Positions 32,989-44,020 of a DNA stretch of 64,000 bases are shown piece after piece. Below the pieces are notes generated by a model, which did no database searches, was not told where the DNA came from, and worked only from the letters and a program-made list of their open reading frames with translations. Position numbers and translations under genes: made by a program. Positions within the stretch are counted from its first letter, which is position 1. Each line of letters starts with the position of its first letter. The DNA is taken from positions 620,001 through 684,000 of the forward strand of contig JAZGUH010000374.1 of NCBI GenBank assembly GCA_037893225.1. The letters are read 5' to 3'. Source of the stretch: Hippasteria phrygiana (taxonomy: Eukaryota; Echinodermata; Asteroidea; Valvatida; Goniasteridae).

Positions 32989-35900
32989 ATGGCAGATGTC
33001 GACAGCAAAGAAAGGTTTGTAATGCATAATTCCGTTCTTTGTTCTTACAATTAACCAACAGCTTGATTATGGGAGATAATTATTAATTATCTTTCTATGA
33101 TTAGCGTAAAGATTACCATGTGAATTTTGATTTGATGAAGGGAAGTTTAAAGTTTGTTTTGTTTTTATCCACAGTTTTGTGTTGCACTAATTTCGTGAAT
33201 TTTTATTGAAAATGAATTAAATTGTTGCAAACTGCTGACTGACTGAATGGACCTGAAATATATAAATCAAAAAATTAAAAAATTAGCTGGCCTGACGTTT
33301 CGAACTTAACCCTAACCCTGCCAGACGCAGCACAGTGCATCTGTGGTGACAACTTGACCTTGCTGCACTCTGCACACAAGTCAATGTGACAAAGTATGCA
33401 ATCTGATGCGTCTGGCAGGGTTTCTAGCCAAAATACCCTGGAGGGTTAGGGTTAAGCAAGTTCTTTCTCACTCTGTCATTTGCCTTTGACTGAGAAAGAA
33501 CTTGCTTAACTTAACTTAAGTTCCAAACGTCAGGCCAGCTAATTTTTTTGATGTGAATTTTTATTGCTACAGTTCTGCCACGGAAGTGGAAGACGATGTT
33601 GCCATGGATACTGGTGTAATCGAGAGCTTCGGTGTTGCTGAATCACAAGAGGTTGAAATGCAAGAAACTGTGAGTCCCTCTGATCCCGAATCGGCATGTC
33701 CCCCCTGTGATGAGGATGGTACATCCGCTGATAACAAGGAAAGTGTGTCTGTAGAAGTCAGCTCCACTGATGATGGAGGAGGGAGGAAGGCGAAGAGTTC
33801 AGGCATAAAAGGAGATTGTTATTGGTGCGAATTTTGGGTTTTTATATATACATTTTTGTTTTACTTTCTATATTTCTCTACTGTTGTGAAACTTGTTGTA
33901 CCTTTAGGCTTTATTGCTATAATAATGTGTAGATTTCAAAATTATTACCCCAGCTAAGCGCTCATCATGCCCATCAATCATTCCTGAAAACTGAGCTCTG
34001 TGGGGAGTATACAGACTGTTCAGACTGCAAGTTGGCACTGCACAGTGGGCTAATAAAACACATTACCATCACTGCCCTCACAGATAGCCATTAACTGCCA
34101 GGTGGAGAGAAGGAAATTGTAGCAAAGTGCCTTGCTCAAGGACACAAGCACCATTGCATGTACCTACTGGACTGTAACCCACAATCTGCATTATCACCAA
34201 CATCTTAAAATCAGTACACTAGATCGCGAGGCCACAACACTCAACAATTCACGGATTAACACATAAAGATACCCATATGACAAATGATGTACCGGTAATG
34301 TTATGATTGCCATTATAATTTTCTTTTTGTATTTATCCCCAGTGGCAAAGAGAGAAATCCTAACAATATTGAGCTTCAATGCAGCGTCTGTCTTAAGTGG
34401 TTCCATAAGGAGTGCATCACATGCAATGTTGGGTAAGATTTGAATAATTTCCACATTTTTAGTGCTGTGTGACTAGATTTGTTTCCTTTTCATTGTAACC
34501 TTGCCTGACCCTGGTTAACGCAACAAGATGCAACAAGGTTCCAGTATTTGTAGGATTTTATTGATATAAGCAGTTAAAAAAAAACATGTGTAGTCAACTG
34601 ATTGATGTTGCACTGAACAGGGTGTCAAGCCAAAATACCATAGGGATAAGGGTATTAAACTAAAGAGTGGCTTGAAGTTGATGTCAGATAAATATTTGAT
34701 TACAGTGTTATTTAAATAGCTAACATTTTGGTACACCCTGCCTTGATTATGTAATTGTGCTTGGCAAAAATCAGCTGATATCCTGTCACATGCAACACAA
34801 ATCGCACGGCATTTGGCTGGTAGCCTGTTTTTTTCTAAGCAAATCTTTACTGTGCTTAGCAAAATGCTTAGCAGCTCTTTGAATTTAATTGGACCTTGGT
34901 GTTAACATATTTGCCCCAGGAATTGTATACCGTACATGATGACCTACTCGTTTTGCTGCAAGTACTGCAATCCAACCAAGTCTGAAGTATACAGCCGTAG
35001 GATGGCCAGTAAGTCATTTTATTGACAACATTTTGTTTGTATTTACTCATTGTTTATTTGTCATTGGTAGAATTGCAAATAAGTAATTTATTTACAGATT
35101 TTGTATCAGTTATGTGTTCATTCCTTACCTGACAAGTCTCATTGAATTCTCACACTTCATCACTTTTTTGTGTATTTGACTGTTGCATTTACACACCATT
35201 TTCAGAATGGATAAATTAAAAAATTTAAGAAGTGGACACATTTTGCTTTCATAAATCAATTTCAAGTTGTTTTTGTTTTTGGAAGGGCCTGGTTTCTCAA
35301 AGAAATCACCACCACAAAGTAAGTCCCAACTGTAAACAAATAAATAAAAATGATATGATATCCATGATATCTTGCTACTACACAATGAAAGATTGATTTT
35401 CTGTAAATCCGTTAGATTTCAGCCAGTTGTGCCACATGGCCCTTGCTAACCTGACCGCCCAATGCCATCTCCAAAGCCGGGACAAGACGTTATTCTCCAA
35501 GGAGAAAGACTTGATTCCGTTCATCAACCAAAACTGGGAGGCACTCACCCCAATGCAGAGACGCACGACCACCACGTGGCATGCTACTATTGTCAAGGCT
35601 ATGGTAAGCTACAAGGGGGGGTATAAATCAGTGACGATAATGTCACATCTTGTCATGATAATGCAACAATTCTGGTACTGGGTGGCACTCTGTGTCATTC
35701 TCCAGTGTGCGTCCATTCTTGGGTGCGTGATGCCATGCAAGGTACACTCCAGTTTTTTAAACATTTAGTTGTCCTTAAAAAAAACTCCCATGGGATTCCC
35801 ATGGTGTCCAATTCACCATGCAATTCCCATGGGGTTTTGCATGGGAGATTTTTGTAAAACAAAAACGTCCTGTGGGATTCCCATCGTGATTAATTCACCA

Positions 35901-38900
35901 TGCAATTCCCATGGGGTTTTGCATGGGAGATTTTTGTAAAACAAAAACTTCCTGTGGGATTCCCATGGTGTCCAATTCACCATGCAATTCCCATGGGGTT
36001 TTGCATGTGAGATTTTTGTAAAAAAAAAAACTACCTATGGGATTTCCATGGTGTCCAATTCACCATGCAATTCCCATGGGGTTTTGCATTGGAGATTTTT
36101 GTAAAACAAAAACTTCCTGTGGGATTCCCATGGTGTCCAATTCACCATGCAATTCTCATGGGGTTTTGCATGGGAGATTTTTGTAAGGGTGGAAACTGGT
36201 TGTGTTCCTTGCATGCCAGTTGTGGGAGAGGCTTGATTTTACTCACAAGTTTGGTTTAGTTAGTACCCAGCAAGATTCTCATTGATAGGATAGTCAGGTC
36301 CACAATAGTTTGAACTCATACTGATAGTTAACTCTAACTCCCTAGGGTGTGTGGAAAATCATATTGAAATTGGAGGATTCAGGACTGTTAGGGTTAAAAA
36401 CCAACCTCAGCTATTGGATGTATGTAGAGGAAGTCTGCACCATCCACACCTCCGAGCCTATGAGCATTAGGGGGAATCAATGCTTTGAAAAAAATAAAGA
36501 TATACATTTTTCTGCAGGCTGTTTATTAAAACAGAATTATATTTGTAAAAAAAAACTTTAAAGAAAAACATCTGTATCATGATGTTTTCACAAATGATTC
36601 TGTAAATACAGTTGTCATTTGTTTTAGATGAAGGACAGTGAAATCTTCATTTGCAAAGAGAAACCAGAGGCCAGTGGAGTCGGCGAAGAGGAATACCCTC
36701 TCTTTGGACTTATTGACCAGGTGAGAAAATAAACTCCCCTTCCCTGCACTTTTTCCTTTTTTTTCTAGGTACTCAGTTATAACAATTAACTAACCTGAAA
36801 ATGACACTGTCCACACTCTGAGTTTTTAATCATAGAATCGTGTGTACACAGCCCTAATGTCGACCAACTACATTAGTCGTAATTAGAAGTGAAATATGCA
36901 AAATCTGACAAAAAGTAAACTTACTACATGTAACTCCAGAGCTGTATTGGAGTCCCTGCAAGTCCTTTCACAAGTCCTTTCGCAAGCCCAGTCAGAAGTC
37001 CTTTCATAAAGCTGGTCACAAGTAACTGGATGAACAATGACAAAGGAATGCCTTTGTCAAAGCTCATTTCAATAGCTTGTGATTGGGATTAGGACTGGAG
37101 GGCTTGTGATGGACTTACAGGGACTTACAGGGACTTGTGATGGACTCGAATACATCCCTGCGTAACTCTACTGGCTAAGCACCAATGAGTAACAAGTGAA
37201 TTGTTTATCCTGTAAGCATAAAAAAAAAAATCAAGAAACAAAAATATTGAAGGTAAAACACCTGTTTTCATTGACCTTGTTGCAGGACCTAGCCAAAATT
37301 AGCCCCAACTATGACCCGTCCAAGCAGAGTAGTGGAATAAAGGGAGATCCCAGCCAGAAACTCAGCTCATCACTGTCAGCATCTCTGAATGGTTGGTATC
37401 AGATTTATACTGTAAAGGTCATAACTGTAAAGGTCGTTTAAAACTCCATACACACTATAGACCAGCACAGGAGCCATGCTTGGGGCTTCAACATATCATT
37501 TTGTCAACCTCAATTTTGGGTGGCTGAATACAATATATGCTTGAAGTCATAGAAAGCATAGCTTACTCTACATATGTGGAAGGCCTTTATCATCTTGCCT
37601 AAGGGCATTTTTCAAACCTTGGCTTGGGCTTCGGCTTCGCGTAATTTTGTCCCCAGATTTGGCAAGATCTGGGACGCTGTTTTTGCTACATGTATACAAA
37701 GTCTTTTGTTTTAACCAAGAGCCAGAGCCTGTTTATTTATTTACATATTTAAGGCTTCAGATTGGCAGTGGGACTGCGGAATAGCTAGAGACCAAGCCGA
37801 AGCCAGGGTTTGAGAAATGCCCTTAGAAAGCTTGATTAGATTCATTTATATACCATGAATCCAATCAAGCTTTCTAAGGGCATTTCTCAAACCCTGGCTT
37901 CGGCTTGGTCTCTAGCTATTCCGCAGTCGGGTTTGTGTCGTACTCCTTCCTTTGCCTTGCACCTCTGTGACCCGGGTTCGAATCCTGTTGGGGCCGACGT
38001 GTATTAGGTTTTTAGTCCTTGCCTGATTCTCTGGGTTTCTGTTCCGGGTTTTCTTACAATCTGTATAACTGAATATTTATTCATTTATTCATTTACTATC
38101 TTACCTTCGTTTCTGTGGACCATTACCTTGTGATTTTGTGCAGGAAGTAGCTTGTCATCCTCCTTAGGAAAGAGCCGTGGAACTAAAAGGAAAGGTCTCG
38201 AGAGCAGTCAGAACCTTACCTCGGGAAAGAAAACAAGGAAGTGAGTATTTGGGTTTACGCCAGGCTTTTTGGAAAATAGCATAAACATGAGGTTAAAAAT
38301 TGAGCGGCAGACACATTAACTCTTTGTTAGTTAATTATTCTATGACAGAACTGCTTGTGTGTAGTCGCAAATCAAGAATGAAGTCACTGTCATCAGAGCC
38401 ACCTGGGGTATACCATATCTTAAAAAAACACTGTTACTGCTGGAACGCCACTATAACAAACACTGCTATACCGAACATTCTGATATACCGAACACCATCC
38501 TTGGCCCCTAAATTTTGTGCACAAAACTTACCAAACATTGTTGTTGGAAAAAGAGGCAACAGATTTAAAAAAATGTACCGGGTATTTAGGCTGTTTGTAA
38601 ATTCCCAAACGGCCGCAGCTTTATGTTGAAGAGTGACAGGGGGCTATTATTTCGCCAAGGAATAGAAGGGAAAAGCCAACTGTTGCTTTAGAATTTGGTA
38701 AGCTTAGAAATTATGAACATGTCATTACATGATTTAACGGCTGGCACATGTTCAATTACAATCAAAAGAGGGCGCTATTTAAAAGAAAGGATGCCATATT
38801 GGCAGACTAGCGGCTGAAAATCGGTATACCGAACAAAATCTGTGGATCCCGCAATGTTCGTTATAGCGGCGTTCCACTGTACCACCTATGTACTAAGGAT

Positions 38901-41900
38901 ATCCTCCCCAAGACATGACTAATTTTTTTAGCACCACATAACTTCCTTGAGGACACATGGCACCCTTTGCTTCGTATGCCATGCATCCCTCAGGTGTATA
39001 AAATGTCACGTCTCACATCACATCAGTTAAAAGTTCTTAAAATGTATACCACCTTGAACCTGTGCCTTCCCAGTGATATGATAACAGCCCAGAAGCTACC
39101 TCCTCACGGGTACCCCTTGGAGCATCCCTTCAACAAGGATGGCTACCGCTACATCCTTACAGAGCAAGACCCCCACGCGCCCAGCAGTGCGTTTGAAGAA
39201 GACATGTGGATCGGAAAGCCTATTCCTGCGTTATTGTACCGCATGGCGTTGGGGACAGAAGCGTATCTGGCACTGCATGATAGAGGTATTCAGATTGCTA
39301 TGGACTAATCGTTTTTGGGTTTTTGTAGATTTTTGTCTTTCTTTTTTAAAGGTGGAATAATAAACATTTCTAGTTGACCCGTTTTAGTAGCCACAGAATT
39401 ATAGACCGGTTCATATGCCATGGTAATTTGAGAGTGAAGGGATTTCACTTCACTTTCGCATGAAGTTTGAAGCAGCCTTTTTTTTATCGCTGTAAAGAAG
39501 GGCATTTAATTTCAAAGAAATAAAATTCCTGTTTGGATTTTAAGATGCGTAATGGCATTTCTTAAGTCGGGTGCCCAGGTCACGTGAAAAGGTAAAACTG
39601 AAAGAAGAAACTCCCACTTACTTATTTTCAAATCCCAAGCTCCCCAACTGAAGATCTCAGAGAATCGATTGTCAGTGACGGGAGAGAAGGGGTACTCCAT
39701 GGTGCGAGGTACCCATGGAACTAATCGAGGAGCGTGGTACATAGAGATGACTATTGATGACATGCCTGAAGGCACGGCCACAAGGATAGGATGGTCACAG
39801 CCACTGGGTAAGATCAGAGCCAATAAGCCAGTTCGGTATTTCAACTGCGCATGTGCACAATGACATTTTATCCCGAATGACCCAACGCACGTGTGTGAAC
39901 GCAAAAGGTGGTCGCACAACGCGCATTTGTTAAATTCAATCAGAATGGGCGTTCACGTAACATCGTGTGACATTACATCAGCAATTTTATCCTGAATAAC
40001 CTTTGACCTTGGATATACCGAACTGGCTCATTGCATAGAGATACTTACTACAATATTTTGCTTAGCACAAAAAAGTTCCACTTAGCGACTCAGATTACTG
40101 GCAATACAGTACAACTTTTCTATAATGAACAGAGTTTTGCACTAGCTTATGTACAGAATGATGATCGTAAGCATGGCATTCTGTGGGAGGAAGAGCTAGC
40201 ATCACCCATTTGTAACGCTAATAACCTGTGCTCCTTGTAGGCAATTTGCAAGCACCTCTCGGCTACGACAAATTCAGCTACTCCTGGCGAAGCAGAAAGG
40301 GGAGTCGCTTCCATCAGAGCATCGGCAAGCACTACGGAGAGGGATACAGCACGGGGGATGTACTAGGACTATACATCAAGCTGCCTACACGGGTGAAGGC
40401 GGATAACCTACTCCCACTGACATACAAGGACAGGGTGAGTAGAAAGTGTAGTAAGCGGTCTATCTGTGCTGCGGACACGCATAGTGGATAGTGAAACCTC
40501 TCTACAAAGATGTGCCAACCACCGACCTCCATGTATAAAAATCTGGATAGCTCATTGGCCGTTGCACACTGTACGAACAACTGTCACCAGCAGCCTCCAT
40601 ATTACCACTCGTGGAACATCCATAAATCATTGTTGCTTTGCCTACGCCTGCTTATGTCATACCTGTACTAGTTTTATGTATGTCCGTGCATCGCCTGGAG
40701 TGGAAAGATGGCGGATGGTGTCATCAACTTGAACAGGCAATGATCTATCCAGATTTTTGTACATGGAGATCAGTGGTGGCAACAAGAGACTTTGGGAAAA
40801 AGATGGCAACTCATTAGTTTACAGAGGAATATGCTAGAAATTAGCTGAGATCACATAGTGTATTATCTTTACGTTATCTTTACCAGGCACTGATCAAATT
40901 CAAGAGTCATCTCTATTTTGAGGAGAAGGATCTTGTCCAGGAAACAGAAAACGCCCTCAAACCGTGCCCAGGAACAAAAGTAAGTCGGGATTAGTGTCGT
41001 CAAAAAGTTTGTCGTTCCATGTTATAATGTCAACTGCATTATTCATTCTAGAGTTAGCTTCAAATTCTCATCAAAGCAAACTTAACTGCCACTTCAGTCC
41101 ATTGTGTCAAGTTAAGGAAGGAAGTACCAGGTTTTATGTGTAGTGGTAATAATATGTACACTCATGGCATTGCAAGTGCTACATTATTAGCCCTGCTCAT
41201 CAGGCCTATTAATCATTCCTGAAACCTTAGCTCCCTTGGGAGTATACAGCTCCAGCTGCAAGTTAAGCGCACTGGGCTAATCAAACACATAACCATCATT
41301 GCCCTCACAGGTACCCATTTATTCCTGAGTGGAGAGAAGCAACTTGTGACAAAGTGTCTTGCTCAAGGACACAAGCACCTGGCTGAGTTCCGACCCCAAT
41401 CTGTAGCATCACTCAGATCTCAAGCCCATGAAACTATACCACTCTGTATATCAACTATTGACTTGAAGGCACTGCCTGGCCTTGCAACAAACCAGTGATG
41501 TAGTCGAGGCCATCTTAAGGCCACACAAGACCCTGCAAGACCAGCACAAGACCAGCACAAGACCAGCACAAGACCAGCACAAGACCAGCACAAGACCAGC
41601 ACAAGACCAGCACAAGACCTTCAGTCTTAATTCAAGTCTCAAGCTATTCAAATGAACTGTAATAAAATCATTCATTTGTCATGAATTATGCCTGTTACTT
41701 GTGCCAGTTACAAGCTGGTCTTGTGCCTGGCCTTGTGCCTGGCCTTGTGCCTGGCCTTGTGCCTGGCCTTGTGCCTGGCCTTGTGCCTGGCCTTGTGCCT
41801 GGCCTTGTGCCTGGCCTTGTGCCTGGCCTGGCCTTGTGCCTGGCCTTGTGCCTGGCCTTGTGCCTGGCCTTGCGCCTGGCCTTGCGCCTGGCCTTGCGCC

Positions 41901-42501
41901 TGGCCTTGCGCCTGGCCTTGCGCCTGGCCTTGCGCCTGGCCTTGTGCCTGGCCTTGTGCCTGGCCTTGTGCCTGGCCTCGACTACATCACTGCAACAGAC
42001 ACCAAGTGTGTGCATTTTGTATGGCTTTCCAGCTTGCTAAATCTGTTAATTCCGTATTTGGTTCTTATTAACAGATAGCATTTTACAAGAATGGAGTTAG
42101 CCAGGGTGTTGCCTTCGAGGACATCTTTGAGGGAACCTACTATCCCGCCATCTCATTGTACAAGGGATGCACGGTAGGTCCTTTTGAGATTTTGAGGTAT
42201 CGGCTCAGTGCACAGCCTGTTGAGGGCACTATTTTCATGGCTAAAATAGGGAATTGTATATTCTATGTGTCAGTGTAATTAATGCAGAGTGTTCACATTG
42301 GCTTTGTTGTTTTTTCAGGTATCAGTCAATTTTGGCCCATACTTCAAATGCCCGCCTAAAGATCTAGAGGGCTTCCTGCCGATCAGTGAGCTAGCCCATC
42401 GCGCCATGGTAGAACAGTCACTGGCCAATCTGGTCTACCACGTGGAACACGAACAGGACTTTATAGATGCTAGCAAGGGATTGCTGCCCCAGTCATGCTG
42501 A
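32989..42501 (+). CDS. ASH2L: ASH2-like subunit of SET1/MLL histone H3K4 methyltransferase complexes, 640 aa, 15 coding exons
   Basis: Core WRAD subunit that with RBBP5, WDR5 and DPY30 stimulates H3K4 methylation in the nucleus. Exons: 32989-33014, 33573-33824, 34343-34432, 34920-35008, 35286-35318, 35416-35603, 36628-36720, 37286-37391, 38144-38240, 39074-39285, 39640-39807, 40241-40434, 40887-40979, 42075-42173, 42319-42501; all phases agree. After an acidic N terminus comes an atypical PHD finger (about residues 88-150; CYCGKERN, CSVC, CKYC) and a winged-helix DNA-binding region ([25 protein letters not shown]). A basic patch ([15 protein letters not shown]) follows, then the SPRY domain ([66 protein letters not shown]). 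The C-terminal helix [16 protein letters not shown] matches the DPY30-binding segment. Donor 33825-33826 (GTGCGA) is weak but is required by frame. The 33-bp exon at 35286 is phase-neutral and could be skipped. A possible ATTAAA signal lies at 43305. Confidence 0.96.
33266..33553. mobile_element. Outer palindromic element in ASH2L intron 1, interrupted by a TTAA-CCCTAA element
   Basis: AAATTAGCTGGCCTGACGTT on the left (about 33280-33299) and its reverse complement on the right (about 33525-33545) are the ends. Inner arms GCAAGTTCTTTCTCACTCTG and its near-inverse at 33485-33510 form a hairpin. The right end overlaps the splice acceptor region of exon 2, which starts at 33573. Confidence 0.75.
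33306..33455. mobile_element. TTAA-CCCTAACCC element inserted in the outer palindrome
   Basis: Element 33310-33451 (142 bp) runs from CCCTAACCCTGCCAGACGCA to GAGGGTTAGGG and is flanked by TTAA on both sides. The inner ends CTGCCAGACGCA and TGCGTCTGGCAG are inverted. Removing the element and one TTAA gives GAACTTAAGCAAGTTCTTTC. That junction is what the opposite arm of the host palindrome shows, so TTAA is a duplicated target. Confidence 0.85.
33958..34190 (+). repeat. Dispersed retroelement 3'-end-like repeat, copy 1 (ASH2L intron 2)
   Basis: Shares blocks with 41190-41440 in the same order: CATTCCTGAAA, GGGAGTATACAG, CTGCAAGTT, CACTGGGCTAAT-type, CATCACTGCCCTCACAG, GTGGAGAGAAG and CTTGCTCAAGGACACAAGCA. 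The last block is typical of 3' ends of invertebrate SINE/LINE elements. Confidence 0.7.
35783..36187 (+). repeat. Tandem array, unit about 82 bp, five copies (ASH2L intron 6)
   Basis: Each unit contains TGGGATTCCCATGGTGTCCA, then ATTCACCATGCAATTCCCAT and GGGGTTTTGCATGGGAGATT, then TTTTGTAAAACAAAAAC. The palindromes CCATGG and CCCATGGGG recur in each. Copies differ at only a few positions, which suggests recent expansion. Confidence 0.9.
36328..36397. mobile_element. Minimal TTAA-CTCTAAC ... GTTAGGG-TTAA element (ASH2L intron 6)
   Basis: Only 70 bp including both TTAA borders (36328-36331, 36394-36397). The inside has ACTCCCTAGGGTGTGTGG and TTGGAGGATTCAGG, the latter being one unit of the module found at 26.2 and 27.8 kb. 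Confidence 0.6.
36937..37160. mobile_element. hAT-like MITE with 8-bp target duplication (ASH2L intron 7)
   Basis: Ends CAGAGCTGTATTGGAGTCC and, inverted, CAGGGATGTATTCGAGTCC. Flanking 8-mers TGTAACTC (36929-36936) and CGTAACTC (37161-37168) match at 7 of 8. The inside has CAAGTCCTTTCACAAGTCC and GGACTTACAGGGACTTGTG units. Related to 41493-41992 and 47161-47347. Confidence 0.75.
37599..37928. mobile_element. MITE plus inverted partial second copy, forming an 80-bp-arm palindrome (ASH2L intron 8)
   Basis: Element A, about 37599-37825, has ends CTAAGGGCATTTTTCAAACC and, inverted, CTAAGGGCATTTCTCAAACC. A second end, about 37874-37928, is nearly identical to the inverted right end of A, from TAAGGGCATTTCTCAAACCC through GGTCTCTAGCTATTCCGCAG. 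The junction also contains GAAAGCTTGATTAGATTCAT and its inverse. Confidence 0.75.
37930..38095 (+). repeat. Diverged tRNA-derived SINE (ASH2L intron 8)
   Basis: B box CCGGGTTCGAATCCTG (about 37972-37987), then GGGGCCGACGTGTATTAGG, TTTTTAGTCCTTGCCTGATT and a TTTATTCATTTATTCATT tail. The order matches the SINE at 22838-23100. Confidence 0.65.
38434..38882. mobile_element. Pogo/Tigger-like non-autonomous element (ASH2L intron 9)
   Basis: The right end read inverted is TACAGTGGAACGCCGCTATA, then ACGAAC. The left end is CTGCTGGAACGCCACTATAA, then CAAACAC. Ends beginning CAGTGGAAC followed by TATAACGAA, next to TA, are typical of pogo/Tigger-type Tc1-mariner relatives. The roughly 440-bp inside repeats TATACCGAAC and has no transposase frame. 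Confidence 0.65.
39822..40032. mobile_element. MITE, copy 1 of the AATAAGCCAGTTCGGTAT family (ASH2L intron 11)
   Basis: About 211 bp with inverted ends AATAAGCCAGTTCGGTATTT and AATGAGCCAGTTCGGTATAT. It contains ACATTTTATCCCGAATGACC and AAAGGTGGTCGCACAACGCG, both shared with the copy at 55085-55305. Confidence 0.85.
41190..41440 (+). repeat. Dispersed retroelement 3'-end-like repeat, copy 2 (ASH2L intron 13)
   Basis: Same ordered blocks as 33958-34190, including GGGAGTATACAG, TTGCCCTCACAG and CTTGCTCAAGGACACAAGCA. Confidence 0.7.
41493..41992. mobile_element. 500-bp hAT-like element with expanded internal 12-bp repeat (ASH2L intron 13)
   Basis: Ends are CAGTGATGTAGTCGAGGCC and the exact inverse. 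Flanking 8-mers CAACAAAC (41485-41492) and CAACAGAC (41993-42000) match at 7 of 8. The left part has about seven copies of CAAGACCAGCA. The right part has about 23 copies of GGCCTTGTGCCT with a central block of GGCCTTGCGCCT variants. The two arrays are roughly inverse to each other. The central single-copy part (AAGCTATTCAAATGAACTG) is shared with the shorter relatives. Confidence 0.85.
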
Positions 42502-42544
42502 TAAAGACTGCTCAGTCTCCATCCAAGCAGATGATGGAAGAGCC

Positions 42545-42965
42545 CAAAGTAGCCAGTGGAGAGGTGGCCTTGAAAGGAATAGGTTACACAATGAAAAGCA
42601 GGCCACTTGGATTGGCAGCCATAATGCAAAGCATGCTACTGAGGTAGCCAGAATTGTGGATAGAATTGTGTACAAAGAGGATGAAGACCACAATAATATA
42701 AGGGGTGACTACATTTGATAGGTGGCCACAATAGATATGTGGCCTTGGTAGACTGGTGGCCACAATGGACAGTTAGCAATGATAACTGGATGGCCTCGAT
42801 GGCAAAAGGCCACAGCAAGTAAAATGCTATAGTGGCTGTAATGGATTGATGCCCACAACAGCCACTAGGATAAATGAGACTTGTTGCCAGATTGGAGAGG
42901 TGGCCACATTGGAGAGGTAACTGCAGTATAGTTTGATGTTGCAGTGAAGAGGTGGCCCTTGTATC
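42545..42965 (+). repeat. Degenerate short-unit repeat in the ASH2L 3' UTR region
   Basis: GGTGGCCACAATGGA-like units (variants GTGGCCTTG, GGTGGCCACATTGGAGAGG) recur irregularly about ten times directly downstream of the ASH2L stop. No period is strict. Confidence 0.6.
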
Positions 42966-43903
42966 CAATTTTCAAAATGTTACTGTACAGGATTGTGATA
43001 ACAAAAACGGCTGAATTGGCAACTGACATGTCCATCCATACAGCCATATTATGCACTTTCTAGCTTTTCTTTATCCTTTTATTGTAGTTCGAGTTTTTCC
43101 TACAATTCTTATAAATTCTAAATTGAAGAGTTGTGTGTCTTCTCTGGTCCTCAGCCTGGTCTCACAATTGTATGAAATATTTTGTTGAAAATGGCAGTTA
43201 TGGAGTTTCCAACTGCCTCTTCCTGAGTGTGTTTTATTGCAGCAATCTGGTCAAAGAGCTATCTTTACAAAAACACAATTTTCATTTTACAACCCTGTAT
43301 ACATATTAAATTAACCTTTTCGTTTAGTGGTTTCTTTTAATCTGTCCTAAAGTAACAACAGATACAGAATATAATATTTCTAAATGGTGTAAAGCATTAA
43401 TAGAGTATGAGGTATTATGTTTACGTGAATCTTTTTAGGGGCCTTTTTGTACATTTTACATTAAAAGAAGTGTCTTAGTTTGGAGAGACAACATACAAGT
43501 GTTTTCGGTGTTCGTCCATTTTATGCAAAAATCTGTTAATCACGATAAAGGTTTTACCAATGTAAATAATAGTTAAAGAAATGTTATGGGGTTTGTTTAC
43601 GTCATAAAATGAATTCTTTTCTTCAGAAATAATCAAAGAAAGTCTTGATTTTATATGAAAATACACTTGGTAGATTTTCAAGTTATGAATACCTTAAATT
43701 GAATATTTGTTATGCACCGGTGAAATACTATCCAAACGCATCATGGATTTTGCATAATTTGTATCTTCACTCTCACAACTCATAACTGTTGCACTATAAA
43801 ACAAATTCTAACGTAAATTTTACAAGCAGCATCAAAAATCTTTTTAACTTCAACATTTTTCAGAAGTGATCATTCAAATTATTTGTTAACAAAATGAATG
43901 CTT

Positions 43904-43909
43904 TTTATT
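43904..43909 (-). terminator. Candidate polyadenylation hexamer for the mitochondrial coiled-coil gene
   Basis: AATAAA on the minus strand about 112 bp beyond the stop codon at 44021. Confidence 0.5.
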
Positions 43910-44020
43910 ACCGTGGAGTTGACAGAGGTACTATGTGATCCTAATTTCTCGCTTTTAAGCTAAACAAAATAGTGCTGGTTATTTGTTTGTTTTAAAAGAT
44001 AAATAAGACTATCAGATGGG

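Noticed and set aside
41681..42078. Open frames of over 100 codons with [16 protein letters not shown] or ARHKARHK repeats
   Set aside because: Produced by the 12-bp repeat inside a hAT-like element, which is open in all frames; there is no start context or splicing support.
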